Notes: generated from the sequence alone by a model not told the origin. A stretch of DNA of 8,409 nt from Deltaproteobacteria bacterium (GCA_027403435.1 DAHZDR010000421.1:1-8409); one strand, 5' to 3'. Shown: positions 1-6,937, numbered from the stretch's first letter. Numbers and translations: made by a program.

Positions 1-125
1 AGGGCTGGTACAACCCCCATCGCCGCCATTCGGCGCTCGACTATCTCGCGCCGATCAACTACGAAAGGAGTCATTCAGCACAGGCTGATTACCGCAGCCC
101 AACACCGTCTACCGAACCGGGGTAG
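1..125 (+). CDS. IS3-family transposase (OrfB), C-terminal end only
   Basis: Reading from base 3, the sequence encodes GWYNPHRRHSALDYLAPINY and then a poorly conserved tail, ending at TAG 123-125. The motif with WYN, RRHS, a leucine/tyrosine pair and P-I-x-Y is the typical end of the DDE integrase (rve) domain of IS3-family OrfB proteins, after the last catalytic glutamate. Only about 40 residues are present; the rest of the transposase and the left end of the element lie outside the window. The stop codon falls inside the probable right terminal inverted repeat, which is common for compact IS3-group elements. I cannot tell whether the element is intact. The family call is firm from the motif; the subgroup is not determined. 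Confidence 0.88.
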   Translation, partial: GWYNPHRRHSALDYLAPINYERSHSAQADYRSPTPSTEPG

Positions 126-130
126 GCCCA
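106..130. repeat. Probable right terminal inverted repeat of the IS3-family element
   Basis: The 25 bases at the end of the transposase gene finish in GGGGTAGGCCCA. Read inward from base 130 they begin TGGGCCTACCCCGG, the TG...CA type of end found in IS3-family elements. The boundary is supported from the other side: the Hsp20-like reading frame on the minus strand is recognisable up to base 131 and is lost immediately beyond. The partner repeat and target-site duplication cannot be checked because the left end is outside the window. Confidence 0.6.
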
Positions 131-270
131 GTCGCCCTCGATATAGGATTCGAGCGCGGGGGCCGGATTGGCGCCCCGCTCCCGTGGCGGACGCGCGTCG
201 GGAAACGATTCAGCAAATCGTCAACCTCCCCGCGAAACCGATCCATTTCGCGAAATGGCGACCACAGACG
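131..270 (-). pseudogene. Hsp20/alpha-crystallin small heat-shock protein remnant, frameshifted and cut by the IS
   Basis: On the minus strand, bases 270-202 read RLWSPFREMDRFRGEVDDLL followed by NRF. This is the usual N-terminal signature of bacterial Hsp20 chaperones (W-x-P-F-R-E, then an amphipathic helix). Bases 169-131 read NPAPALESYIEGD, matching the start of the alpha-crystallin domain in the family branch with P-A-L-E-S-Y. The two pieces lie in different frames, so there is a net one-base loss (or equivalent) between 204 and 169. The reading stops at base 131, exactly where the IS3-family terminus begins. The only in-frame ATG (246-244) is inside the conserved N-terminus and has no ribosome binding site, so the true start also looks degraded. 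The rest of the crystallin domain should lie left of the IS. The gene is almost certainly non-functional. Confidence 0.72.
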
Positions 271-308
271 GCAGGCAAGGCCTATTCGGTGTTGGAATTC
301 GCCGGCGG

Positions 309-965
309 TTAAGGCCGCATGCCATTCGGCGCCGGCATTTGATGATCGGCGCCCGCTGGCGCGACCGCGGAACGGTCCGGCGCGCCTGGATTAGCAACGT
401 CGGCGGTCTGACCATGCAGCGGCGACAGGTAAAAATACAAACCGGCGATAATCACGACGACCGCGATAATCACGATTACGCCTGAACGGCGGGAGCGCTT
501 GCGCGCGACAACGTCCAGCGGATGGTCGAGACGCGGCGCGGGATGGTTGTCAGCGCGCTGCACCTCGCGCACGAACCGCATCGCAACTTCGTCCTGATCC
601 ATCTCCAGATAGGCCGCATAACGCCGCACGAACGGCAGCATGTAGAGTTGATCGGCGATTTTCGAATAGTCGTCGCTTTCGATCATGCGAACATAATGGG
701 CCGGGATATGCGTATCGCGCGCAACGTCGTCGCGGGAACAGCCGCGCCGCTCGCGCGCCGCCGCCAAGTCAACGCCAAGCGTCCGATCGTCCTCGCGCGC
801 CGCCGCTCGATTTGCCAGTGCGCCGGATTTGCCGGCATCGGCGTCTCCGCGCGGCGGCGCCGATGCCGGCGGCGACGCGGTTCCATCACCAGGAGTGTCT
901 GGGCTGGACGTAGGTTTAATCGGAGATTGAGACTCATCCGCCACTTGTGCGTCTTTGTCGCTCAC
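309..965 (-). CDS. RodZ-like helix-turn-helix protein with one transmembrane segment
   Basis: 218 residues if started at GTG 965. I chose this start because the frame upstream of it (toward 1193) overlaps arnT antisense-free coding and reads as non-protein-like sequence. Residues 1-60 are a low-complexity Pro/Ala/Ser/Asp-rich stretch. Residues 63-137 form a RodZ-type HTH_25 domain: LGVDLAAARERRG, then DVARDTHIPAHYVRMIE, then a Y-M-L-PFVRRYAAYL helix. A basic stretch KRSRR (156-160) precedes a single membrane helix at about 162-180, leaving a roughly 38-residue, Ala/Pro-rich extracytoplasmic tail. RodZ links MreB filaments to the cell-wall elongation machinery. Here the C-terminal periplasmic beta domain (DUF4115) is missing and the cytoplasmic N-terminus is extended. 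The order basic-then-helix predicts N-in topology. It lies 109 bp downstream of arnT on the same strand. The family is secure; a role in cell shape is inferred. Confidence 0.75.
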   Translation of the reverse strand: MSDKDAQVADESQSPIKPTSSPDTPGDGTASPPASAPPRGDADAGKSGALANRAAAREDDRTLGVDLAAARERRGCSRDDVARDTHIPAHYVRMIESDDYSKIADQLYMLPFVRRYAAYLEMDQDEVAMRFVREVQRADNHPAPRLDHPLDVVARKRSRRSGVIVIIAVVVIIAGLYFYLSPLHGQTADVANPGAPDRSAVAPAGADHQMPAPNGMRP

Positions 966-1074
966 CGGATGCTCTGCGCGCCTCTCGTGGTTGCTGTTAC
1001 GATATGCCGACTCTAGGCTCAGTTTCCAGCAACAGCAAACGGAAATCCATAGATTCAGCGGCGAACGCGAACGG
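966..1074 (-). other. Spacer between arnT and the RodZ-like gene
   Basis: 109 bp without a gene. An 8-bp inverted repeat (TTGCTGTT at 991-998, AACAGCAA at 1031-1038) with a 32-base spacer could form a weak stem just before the RodZ-like start. No T-run follows it, so it is not a convincing terminator. On the minus strand a poor sigma70-like pair (TTGCTG, 17 bases, TAGAGT) can be picked out around 1036-1008. I do not regard either as established. A purine patch GAGAGG lies about 15 bases before the GTG, somewhat far for a ribosome binding site. Confidence 0.3.
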
Positions 1075-2844
1075 TCATTTCGACGGCTTGACGCCTCCCA
1101 CCCCGCCAAACTCGGCGCCGCAGGCTGGCGGCGGCGCCGCAAACCATCGCGCCGGACGATTGAATAGGGCCATTTTCTGACCCTCGCAACCAATTATCGA
1201 AGGCGCCGGCTTGAGCAGCATGCGCAGATGCGGCACGTCCTTGCGATCGGCAATCACCACCACGCATGAGCGCGCCGACCATGCGGCGGCCAGCCGCCAG
1301 TCGGTGGCGATAAACGTTGCCGCCGCGGCGGGACTATCGCCGAACGGCGCAAGCTCCCCCCGGTAACCGACGAGAACCTCGCGAACGCCGAGATAAAATG
1401 GCAGCGCCTGTATTTGATGACGATACGATGCCAACACGCATCCGTCGCCAAGGTATGGCGAAATTGCGCGCGCAAGCCGACGGTACGAAGTGAAGGGTTC
1501 GGCATCTTCGCGCGCTTTGGCCATCGCGCCCAGCACAATGATTGCGCCAATCGCGATCGGCGCCGCAATCGCCCATACGGCATCGCGACCGCGGGTCCGC
1601 CACGCCATTGCGAGCGCGCCCAGCGCGCCAACCGCAAGCGCGCTCCCGGCGACCATCGCGTCGTCACCGAGCGCCGCGACCAGGCGTGCGCGAATGACGA
1701 ACGCGGCGACCGCGACGGCGATCGCGAGCGCGGCGTTAATCGCGGTAAATGCGGTCAAAATACGAATCTTTCGCAGGTACGGCATCCGCGCCGTGCGTTC
1801 GAGGCCGACGCCGCAGAGGATCGCCAGCGGCGGAATCGCGGGCAGGATATATTCGCCGAGTTTAGAGCCCGGTATCGAAAAGAAAATGAAAATTATCGCA
1901 AACCAAAGCGCCAGATAGATGAACGCCGAACGGCTTTGAACCGCGTCGGCCGGCGAATCCGCGCGTTCGGTCACCGCGCGCAGCCCAGCCACGCCGCTCG
2001 GGGCGAAGAAGACCCACGGCCACGCGCCGCCAATTACGATCGGAACGAAAAACCACGGCCCCCATCGATGCTCGTTGTTGGCAAGGTAGCGATGCAGATG
2101 CTCGTGAACAAAGAAGAATTCGAGGAAACCAGGATTGCGATACGCCGCCAAAACAAACCAGGGAGCCGCGATCGCCAGATATACGGCGACGCATCCGAAC
2201 CACGGCAGCCTGAGCGCGTCGCGCGACCGCCCCTCCTCGATCAGCCAGACCAGGGCGATCGCGCCGACAAGCACGAGCGCGACCGGTCCTTTGGCGAGCG
2301 TGCCGAGCGCGAGCAGCGCCGCCGCCGCCAGCATCAGATAGCGCGAGCGGCGCGTGGCGAAGCCCGGCGCGCGCGCGGCGTACCAAAAGGCGGCAATCGC
2401 GGCGGTCATAAAGAAAGCCAATGCTGGATCGGGCGTGGCGAAGCGCGCGAAAGCGTAGAATAGTGGACTCAGAGCCAGCGCGAGGGCGCCAAGCACACCG
2501 GCCGACAATCCGAACATCGTGGCGCCAAGATCGGCGGTGATGGCGACTTCGCCAGCGCTGAAAAACGCCGCCTGAAACCGCGCCGCGAATTCATTGTGGC
2601 CGAAAATTCGGAGCGCGGCGGCGGTGACCCAATAGACCAGCGGCGGCTTTTCGAAGTAACGCACGAAATCGTTGCGGGGCGTAACGAAATCGCTCCGCAG
2701 CAGCATCTCGCGCGCGACTTCGGCATAGCGGCCTTCGTCGGGTTCGAACAGCGGCGGCCGTCCGAGTCCGGCGAAGAAGATAATTGCGGCGGCGACCAAG
2801 GCTCCGCCAACGAGGCAGGCGCGGCTCTTTCGGCTCACAAACAA
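1075..2844 (-). CDS. arnT: Lipid A 4-amino-4-deoxy-L-arabinose transferase (ArnT, GT83)
   Basis: 589 residues, slightly longer than E. coli ArnT (about 550). ArnT is an inner-membrane enzyme that moves L-Ara4N from undecaprenyl phosphate to lipid A phosphates on the periplasmic face, which lowers surface charge and gives polymyxin tolerance. A first membrane helix (about 11-27) is followed by the conserved first loop LFEPDEGRYAEVAREML with D36/E37, then YFEKPPLVYW with K66. The spacing of D36 and K66 matches the catalytic aspartate and lipid-phosphate-binding lysine described for the Cupriavidus ArnT structure. Many hydrophobic helices follow up to about residue 450, then a soluble C-terminal part. 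The start is TTG at 2844, with GGA 7 bases upstream and an in-frame TGA directly before it; GTG 2838 is the alternative. It is divergent from arnC. Other PMT/GT39-fold glycosyltransferases look similar; the arn neighbours make ArnT the best call. Confidence 0.85.
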   Translation of the reverse strand: MFVSRKSRACLVGGALVAAAIIFFAGLGRPPLFEPDEGRYAEVAREMLLRSDFVTPRNDFVRYFEKPPLVYWVTAAALRIFGHNEFAARFQAAFFSAGEVAITADLGATMFGLSAGVLGALALALSPLFYAFARFATPDPALAFFMTAAIAAFWYAARAPGFATRRSRYLMLAAAALLALGTLAKGPVALVLVGAIALVWLIEEGRSRDALRLPWFGCVAVYLAIAAPWFVLAAYRNPGFLEFFFVHEHLHRYLANNEHRWGPWFFVPIVIGGAWPWVFFAPSGVAGLRAVTERADSPADAVQSRSAFIYLALWFAIIFIFFSIPGSKLGEYILPAIPPLAILCGVGLERTARMPYLRKIRILTAFTAINAALAIAVAVAAFVIRARLVAALGDDAMVAGSALAVGALGALAMAWRTRGRDAVWAIAAPIAIGAIIVLGAMAKAREDAEPFTSYRRLARAISPYLGDGCVLASYRHQIQALPFYLGVREVLVGYRGELAPFGDSPAAAATFIATDWRLAAAWSARSCVVVIADRKDVPHLRMLLKPAPSIIGCEGQKMALFNRPARWFAAPPPACGAEFGGVGGVKPSK

Positions 2845-3016
2845 TCAAGTGTCCAAGCGTGTGCGCCCGCCGTCAATCGGGTAGCGCCGCCAGTTGGGAG
2901 CAATCTTTAGATGACGCCCACCGTCTGTCAGAATATGCACGCGGGCGCCGCCACGGTTGTGCACCGTCGCCGGGCGCGCCAAGATGGATGATTCGCCCGG
3001 TTCGGCGAAGGCTTAA
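2845..3016. promoter_or_regulatory. Divergent intergenic region between arnT and arnC
   Basis: 172 bp with no gene must hold promoters for both transcription units. The centre (about 2905-2940) is the least GC-rich part, with CTTTAGATG and GAATATGCA, and is the likeliest promoter core, but no clean -35/-10 pair with correct spacing is visible on either strand. A small 5-bp palindrome, ACGGT-N5-ACCGT (2953-2967), is a possible operator or chance hairpin. No PmrA box (two CTTAA half-sites) is present. GAAGG at 3007-3011 is a plausible ribosome binding site for arnC. Confidence 0.45.
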
Positions 3017-4030
3017 TTGAGCGTAGCAGGAAAAATTTCACGCCTGAGCGGCGTCGCGGCGAACCCCAGCCCGGCGATTTCCATCGTCATGCCGGTTTAT
3101 AACGAATCGGCCAATCTGCGCGCTCTGTGGTCGCGGTTGGAACCGGTGATGACCGGACTCGGCCGCGCCTGCGAGGCGGTGTTCGTCGATGACGGATCGG
3201 CGGATGATTCGCTGGAGATTTTGCGCGGCTTCGCGGCGGACGACCCGCGCGTCAAGGTGGTTGAGCTGGCGCGCAACTTCGGCCAGCATTCCGCATTGCT
3301 TGCGGGCTTTCGCAATTGCTCGGGCGACATCGTCGTGACGCTCGACGCCGACCTGCAGAATCCGCCCGAGGAAATTCCCAAGCTGGTCGCGGCGATCGAC
3401 GCGGGCAACGACGTCGTCGGCGGATGGCGCGAGGAGCGGCAGGATCGGACTTACCGGCGGCTCGCGTCGCGCCTGCACAACCGCGTGACTTCGGCGATCG
3501 TCGGCGTGCCGATGCATGATTACGGATGCATGCTGCGGGCCTACCGGCGTCATATCATCGATACCGTGGTCGAGTGCGACGAAAAGGCCGCGTTCGTGCC
3601 GGCGCTGGCCAACACTTTCGCCAAGCGCGTCACTGAAATTCCGGTCGAGCACGCGGAACGCGCCGCGGGCGAGTCGAAATACAACCTCTTCAGCCTCGCC
3701 CATCTGAGTCTCAACCTGATTACGGGCTTTTCGATGCTGCCGATGCGCGCGCTCAGCCTGACCGGCATCGGCATCTTCCTGCTCGACGCGATTTTCGCGA
3801 TGCTCCTGATGGCCCATCGGCTGATTTATGGCGCGCAGCAGGAAGGCGCCCTGTGGACGTTGTTCGCCGTGCTGTTCTTTTTCATCGGGCTGGTTTTCCT
3901 GGCGCTCGGCCTGATCGGCGAATACGTCGGCCGGATTTATATCGAAGTGCGGCGCCGGCCGACCTATATCGTGCGCGCGGTCCATCGTGGGGATGGCGAC
4001 GAGCACGCCACGCCGCGCCCGCCCGGATGA
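3017..4030 (+). CDS. arnC: Undecaprenyl-phosphate 4-deoxy-4-formamido-L-arabinose transferase (ArnC)
   Basis: 337 residues, close to E. coli ArnC (322). It transfers 4-deoxy-4-formamido-L-arabinose from UDP to undecaprenyl phosphate at the cytoplasmic face of the inner membrane. A GT2 (GT-A) domain starts with SIVMPVYNE, with nucleotide-binding DDGS at 58-61 and the metal-binding DAD at 110-112 inside LDADLQNPPEEIP. ArnC-specific blocks follow: DYGCMLRAYRRHI from residue 168 and HAERAAGESKY from residue 212. Two C-terminal membrane helices (about 248-272 and 278-302) end in GEYVGRIY. The start is TTG 3017, preceded by GAAGG at 5 bases and by an in-frame TAA at 3014-3016; no ATG lies before the catalytic domain. 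Its stop overlaps the next start as ATGA, so translation is probably coupled. The call is strong because the motifs outside the generic GT2 core match ArnC rather than DPM1 or GtrB. Confidence 0.92.
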   Translation: MSVAGKISRLSGVAANPSPAISIVMPVYNESANLRALWSRLEPVMTGLGRACEAVFVDDGSADDSLEILRGFAADDPRVKVVELARNFGQHSALLAGFRNCSGDIVVTLDADLQNPPEEIPKLVAAIDAGNDVVGGWREERQDRTYRRLASRLHNRVTSAIVGVPMHDYGCMLRAYRRHIIDTVVECDEKAAFVPALANTFAKRVTEIPVEHAERAAGESKYNLFSLAHLSLNLITGFSMLPMRALSLTGIGIFLLDAIFAMLLMAHRLIYGAQQEGALWTLFAVLFFFIGLVFLALGLIGEYVGRIYIEVRRRPTYIVRAVHRGDGDEHATPRPPG

Positions 4031-4998
4031 CTCTGACGGAAGCCTCGCTCGACGCGGCGGCGGTGCGCCAGTCGCGCTGCGTCATTTTCGCATATCACGA
4101 AATGGGCTATGCGGGCATGACGGAATTGCTTGCGATGGGCGCTCCAATCGCCGCCCTCTACACCCATCGCGACGCGCCCGGAGAGGAAATCTGGTGGCGA
4201 TCGTGCGCGGAGCTGGCGCGCGCGCGGCAAATCCCGACGCGCACGCCGGAACGAATCGACGCCGCCGAGATCGCGCGGATTCGCGCATGGGCGCCGGCGG
4301 TGATTTATTCGTTTTACTATCGCAATCTGATCGACGAGGCGGCCCTGCGGATCGCGCCGCTGGGCGCCTACAATCTGCACGGCTCGATGCTGCCGAAATA
4401 TCGCGGTCGCGCGCCGATCAACTGGATGCTGGCGAACGGCGAACACGAAGCGGGCGTCACGCTCCATCATATGGTCGCCCGCGCCGACGCCGGCGATATC
4501 GTCGCGCAGCATCCGGTTCCGATTACCGACGACGATACCGCGCTTACGCTCTATCGCAAGATTGTGCCGGCGGGAGCCGCGCTGATTCGCGAGTTCCATC
4601 CGCTGATCGTCGCCGGACGGGCGCCGCGACGGCCGCAAAATCTGGCCGAGGGAAGCTATTTCGGCCGGCGGCGGCCCGCGGACGGACGAATCGATTGGCG
4701 CTGGCCGGCGCGGCGCGTGTTCAACCTCGTCCGCGCCGTGACGCATCCCTACCCCGGCGCTTTCTGCCTCGCCGGCGGGCGCAAACTTTATCTCTGGCGC
4801 GCGGCGATCATGCATGAAGACGGCGTGCTCGGAACGCCCGGAAGCGTGCTCGGCGCGCGCGCGGACGGCGCGCTCGAAGTCGCCGCCGGGACGGGCGGCG
4901 TAATCGTTTCAAGCGTACAATTCGAAGGCGGCGAGGAAGGCGGCGCGCGCTCGATTATCGCGGGCGCGGGCGATCCGCGCGCGATCCGGTTGGAGTAA
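4027..4998 (+). CDS. arnA: UDP-4-amino-4-deoxy-L-arabinose formyltransferase (stand-alone ArnA N-terminal domain)
   Basis: 323 residues, equal to the N-terminal half of bifunctional ArnA. It uses 10-formyl-tetrahydrofolate to formylate the 4-amino group of UDP-L-Ara4N, pulling the pathway forward before transfer by ArnC. The start of the domain reads VIFAYHEMGYAGM, like ArnA. The formyltransferase catalytic triad is visible as N116 and H118 in YNLHGSMLPKYRGRAPINW and D154 in RADAGDIVAQ; these correspond to N102, H104 and D140 of E. coli ArnA with a constant offset of 14. The second formyltransferase domain contains FGRRRPADGRIDW and AVTHPYPGAF, also ArnA-like rather than methionyl-tRNA formyltransferase-like. 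ATG 4027 overlaps the arnC stop by 4 bases. The protein ends at a normal stop, with a fresh ribosome binding site and start for the following gene, so the split from the decarboxylase is genuine and not a frameshift. Confidence 0.9.
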   Translation: MTLTEASLDAAAVRQSRCVIFAYHEMGYAGMTELLAMGAPIAALYTHRDAPGEEIWWRSCAELARARQIPTRTPERIDAAEIARIRAWAPAVIYSFYYRNLIDEAALRIAPLGAYNLHGSMLPKYRGRAPINWMLANGEHEAGVTLHHMVARADAGDIVAQHPVPITDDDTALTLYRKIVPAGAALIREFHPLIVAGRAPRRPQNLAEGSYFGRRRPADGRIDWRWPARRVFNLVRAVTHPYPGAFCLAGGRKLYLWRAAIMHEDGVLGTPGSVLGARADGALEVAAGTGGVIVSSVQFEGGEEGGARSIIAGAGDPRAIRLE

Positions 4999-5000
4999 GC

Positions 5001-5005
5001 GGAGG
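5001..5005 (+). promoter_or_regulatory. Strong ribosome binding site for the decarboxylase gene
   Basis: GGAGG sits 4 bases before ATG 5010 and 2 bases after the TAA of the formyltransferase. It shows that the decarboxylase is translated independently, so the split of ArnA into two proteins is not a sequencing frameshift. Confidence 0.75.
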
Positions 5006-5009
5006 AATC

Positions 5010-5975
5010 ATGCGGGTTTTAATTACAGGCGGCGCCGGTTTTCTGGGCTCCCATCTGTCGGATGCGTTTATCGCGCGCGGCGACGAAGTCTTCGTGCTCG
5101 ACACCGGAGCGATCGCCAAGGTGCGCCATCTGCTGGACCAGCCGCGTTTCCATTACGTGCACGATTCGATTTTCAATGTCGATCAGCTCGACAGCCTCGC
5201 CGCGAAATGCGACCTGATTTACCATCTCGCCGCCGTGGTCGGCGTCGAGCATTACGTCGCCGATCCCTACGAGACGCTGAACGTCAACGTGAACGGAACG
5301 CAAAACATTCTCAAGGCGGCGTACAAGCACGGCAAGAAAGTGGTGTTCAGCTCAACCTCGGAAGTCTATGGCCGAAATCCGAAAGTGCCGTGGCGCGAGG
5401 ACGACGATCGCGTGCTCGGCGCGACCACGATCGATCGCTGGTGCTACTCGACCTCGAAGGCCGTCGGCGAACATTTCTGCTTCGCCTATCACAAGCTCGG
5501 GATGCCGGTGACGGTGGTCCGTTTCTTCAATGTCTATGGGCCGCGGCTCGATCGCGTCGATGTCGGCCGGCTGTTCACGATCTTCATGGGGCAGTTGCTG
5601 CGCGGCGCCGATCTCACGGTGATTGGCGACGGCGCGCAGACGCGATGCTTCACTTACGTCACCGACGCGGTGGCGGCGACGGTCGCGGCCGGACTCAATC
5701 CGGAGGCCGACGGCCAGGCGATCAATATCGGCGTGGACGTCGAGACCTCGGTGCTGGAGTTCGCGAAGCTGATGCTCGAACTGTTCGGCCCCACGACTTC
5801 GAAAATCCGGTTCGTCAGCCAGGAAGCGGTTTACGGCAATAGCTACGAGGATATTCCGCGGCGGGTGCCAGACAACTCGAAGATGCGCACGCTGTTGGGA
5901 ATCGATCCCAAGGTCTCCCTGCGCGAGGGCACGGCGCTCGCGATGGAATGGTTCCGGCGCGAGGCGCGCGCGTAG
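5010..5975 (+). CDS. NAD-dependent UDP-glucuronate decarboxylase/epimerase (stand-alone ArnA C-terminal domain-like)
   Basis: 321 residues, extended short-chain dehydrogenase/reductase. The N-terminal Rossmann motif is GGAGFLG (7-13). The active-site block VVFSSTSEVYG gives S117/E118, Y146-STS-K150 is the YxxxK dyad, and R285 lies in EDIPRRVPD. These align with S433, E434, Y463, K467 and R619 of the E. coli ArnA decarboxylase, with the same 29-30 residue spacing between S/E and Tyr. This supports oxidative decarboxylation of UDP-glucuronate to UDP-4-keto-arabinose, the first committed arn step. The same residues also occur in UDP-xylose synthase, so a UDP-xylose product cannot be excluded from sequence; the position between the arn formyltransferase and arnD favours the arn role. 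ATG 5010 has a strong GGAGG (5001-5005) at 4 bases, and the gap from the previous stop is 11 bp. No domain fusion to the formyltransferase is possible because of the intervening stop. Confidence 0.82.
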   Translation: MRVLITGGAGFLGSHLSDAFIARGDEVFVLDTGAIAKVRHLLDQPRFHYVHDSIFNVDQLDSLAAKCDLIYHLAAVVGVEHYVADPYETLNVNVNGTQNILKAAYKHGKKVVFSSTSEVYGRNPKVPWREDDDRVLGATTIDRWCYSTSKAVGEHFCFAYHKLGMPVTVVRFFNVYGPRLDRVDVGRLFTIFMGQLLRGADLTVIGDGAQTRCFTYVTDAVAATVAAGLNPEADGQAINIGVDVETSVLEFAKLMLELFGPTTSKIRFVSQEAVYGNSYEDIPRRVPDNSKMRTLLGIDPKVSLREGTALAMEWFRREARA

Positions 5976-6007
5976 CGCGCAACGGCGCCGCGAGGCCTGA
6001 ACCAGCA

Positions 6008-6937
6008 ATGCGCGTCGCGCTCAAGGTTGACGTCGATACCCATCAGGGACTCGGCCAAGGCGTGCCGCGGCTGATGCGGGCGCTGACGGACGAAGGCGTC
6101 ACGGCGACCTTTTTCGTCGCGATGGGACCGGACAATTCCGGCCGCGCGATCGTCCGCGTGCTGAAAAATCCCGGCTTTATCGCCAAGATGCGCCGGACGG
6201 GCGCGGTTTCGATGTACGGCTGGCGCACGGTGCTGTCGGGCACGATATTGCCCGCGCGTCCGATCGCGCTTGCCTATCCACAAGTAATTCGCGCGCTGGC
6301 GCAGGCGGGATTCGAGCTGGGCGTGCATGGCCACGATCATGTGCGCTGGCAGGATCGGCTCGACGCGATCGGCGAGACCGGCGTGCGCGCGGAACTCGCG
6401 GAGGCCTTCGAGGCGTTCCGCGCCGTCACCGGCGAACCTGCGCGCGCCTTCGCCGCGCCCGGATGGCGCACGTCGGCCGCGGCGCTGCGTGCGCTCGACG
6501 CGATCGGCGTCGATTACCATAGCGACACGCGCGGACGCGCTCCCTACCGATGCGCGATCGGCGGCGAAATTTTCACGACGCCCGAAATTCCAACCACGCT
6601 GCCGACCATGGACGAGGTTATCGGCGGGCCTGGCCTGACGGAGCGCGACGCGGTCGTGCGTTACTATCTCGATCGCTTTATCGGCGGCGAACTGAACGTC
6701 CATACGATTCACGCTGAAACCGAAGGGATGGGCGAGCTCGACACGTTCGTCGCAATCGTGCGCGCGCTCAAGGAACGCCGCGCGCGCTTCTTGCAACTTC
6801 GCGAAGTCGCGGCCGAACTCGATCGCGGTGCGCTGCCGGTATGCGACGTGCGGCGCGATACGCTCGACGGGCGCGCCGGATGGATTTCGGCGCAGGGCGA
6901 CGCGCGCGGTCACGCGGCCGCGGCGCTGTCCGCGTGA
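6008..6937 (+). CDS. arnD: 4-deoxy-4-formamido-L-arabinose-phosphoundecaprenol deformylase (ArnD)
   Basis: 309 residues, close to E. coli ArnD (296). It removes the formyl group from the undecaprenyl-linked sugar so that ArnT can use it; it is a membrane-associated NodB-type polysaccharide deacetylase. The protein starts MRVALKVDVDTHQG with D8/D10, the deacetylase motif 1. The metal-binding histidines H107 and H111 lie in GVHGHDHVRWQ. ArnD-specific stretches are VGPDN-like AMGPDNSGR, MYGWRTVLSGT, AAPGWRTS, PTTLPTMDEVIG and HTIHAETEG (from residue 232). ATG 6008 is chosen because it matches the family N-terminus; the frame is open 20 codons further upstream, but that part overlaps nothing conserved. 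The gap from the decarboxylase stop is 32 bp with a poorly placed GAGG. High confidence: these motifs are not shared with generic chitooligosaccharide deacetylases. Confidence 0.93.
   Translation: MRVALKVDVDTHQGLGQGVPRLMRALTDEGVTATFFVAMGPDNSGRAIVRVLKNPGFIAKMRRTGAVSMYGWRTVLSGTILPARPIALAYPQVIRALAQAGFELGVHGHDHVRWQDRLDAIGETGVRAELAEAFEAFRAVTGEPARAFAAPGWRTSAAALRALDAIGVDYHSDTRGRAPYRCAIGGEIFTTPEIPTTLPTMDEVIGGPGLTERDAVVRYYLDRFIGGELNVHTIHAETEGMGELDTFVAIVRALKERRARFLQLREVAAELDRGALPVCDVRRDTLDGRAGWISAQGDARGHAAAALSA

Larger units (their letters stand above)
1..130 (+). mobile_element. Right end of an IS3-family insertion sequence
   Basis: This covers the transposase C-terminus and the probable terminal repeat. 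The element is truncated by the window edge. Its end coincides with the point where an Hsp20-type reading frame on the opposite strand breaks off, so it appears to be inserted in that gene. Base 130 as the outer boundary is inferred from the combination of IS-like end sequence and loss of the host frame. Confidence 0.7.

Noticed and set aside
966..1193. An N-terminal extension of the RodZ-like protein up to 1193
   Set aside because: This part overlaps the end of arnT and reads as low-similarity Arg/Ser-rich sequence; GTG 965 gives a sensible protein with no overlap.
1414..2463. A long plus-strand open frame (349 codons) opposite arnT
   Set aside because: It is rich in Arg, Asp and Ala with no recognisable motif and lies antisense to a clear ArnT. 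GC-rich codon bias keeps the opposite frame free of stops.
3012..3017. CTTAAT as a PmrA-box half-site before arnC
   Set aside because: No second CTTAA half-site follows at the 5-base spacing, and the sequence overlaps the start codon.
3038..4006. A 322-codon minus-strand open frame opposite arnC
   Set aside because: Antisense shadow of ArnC, whose motifs are unambiguous; no ribosome binding site or family signal.
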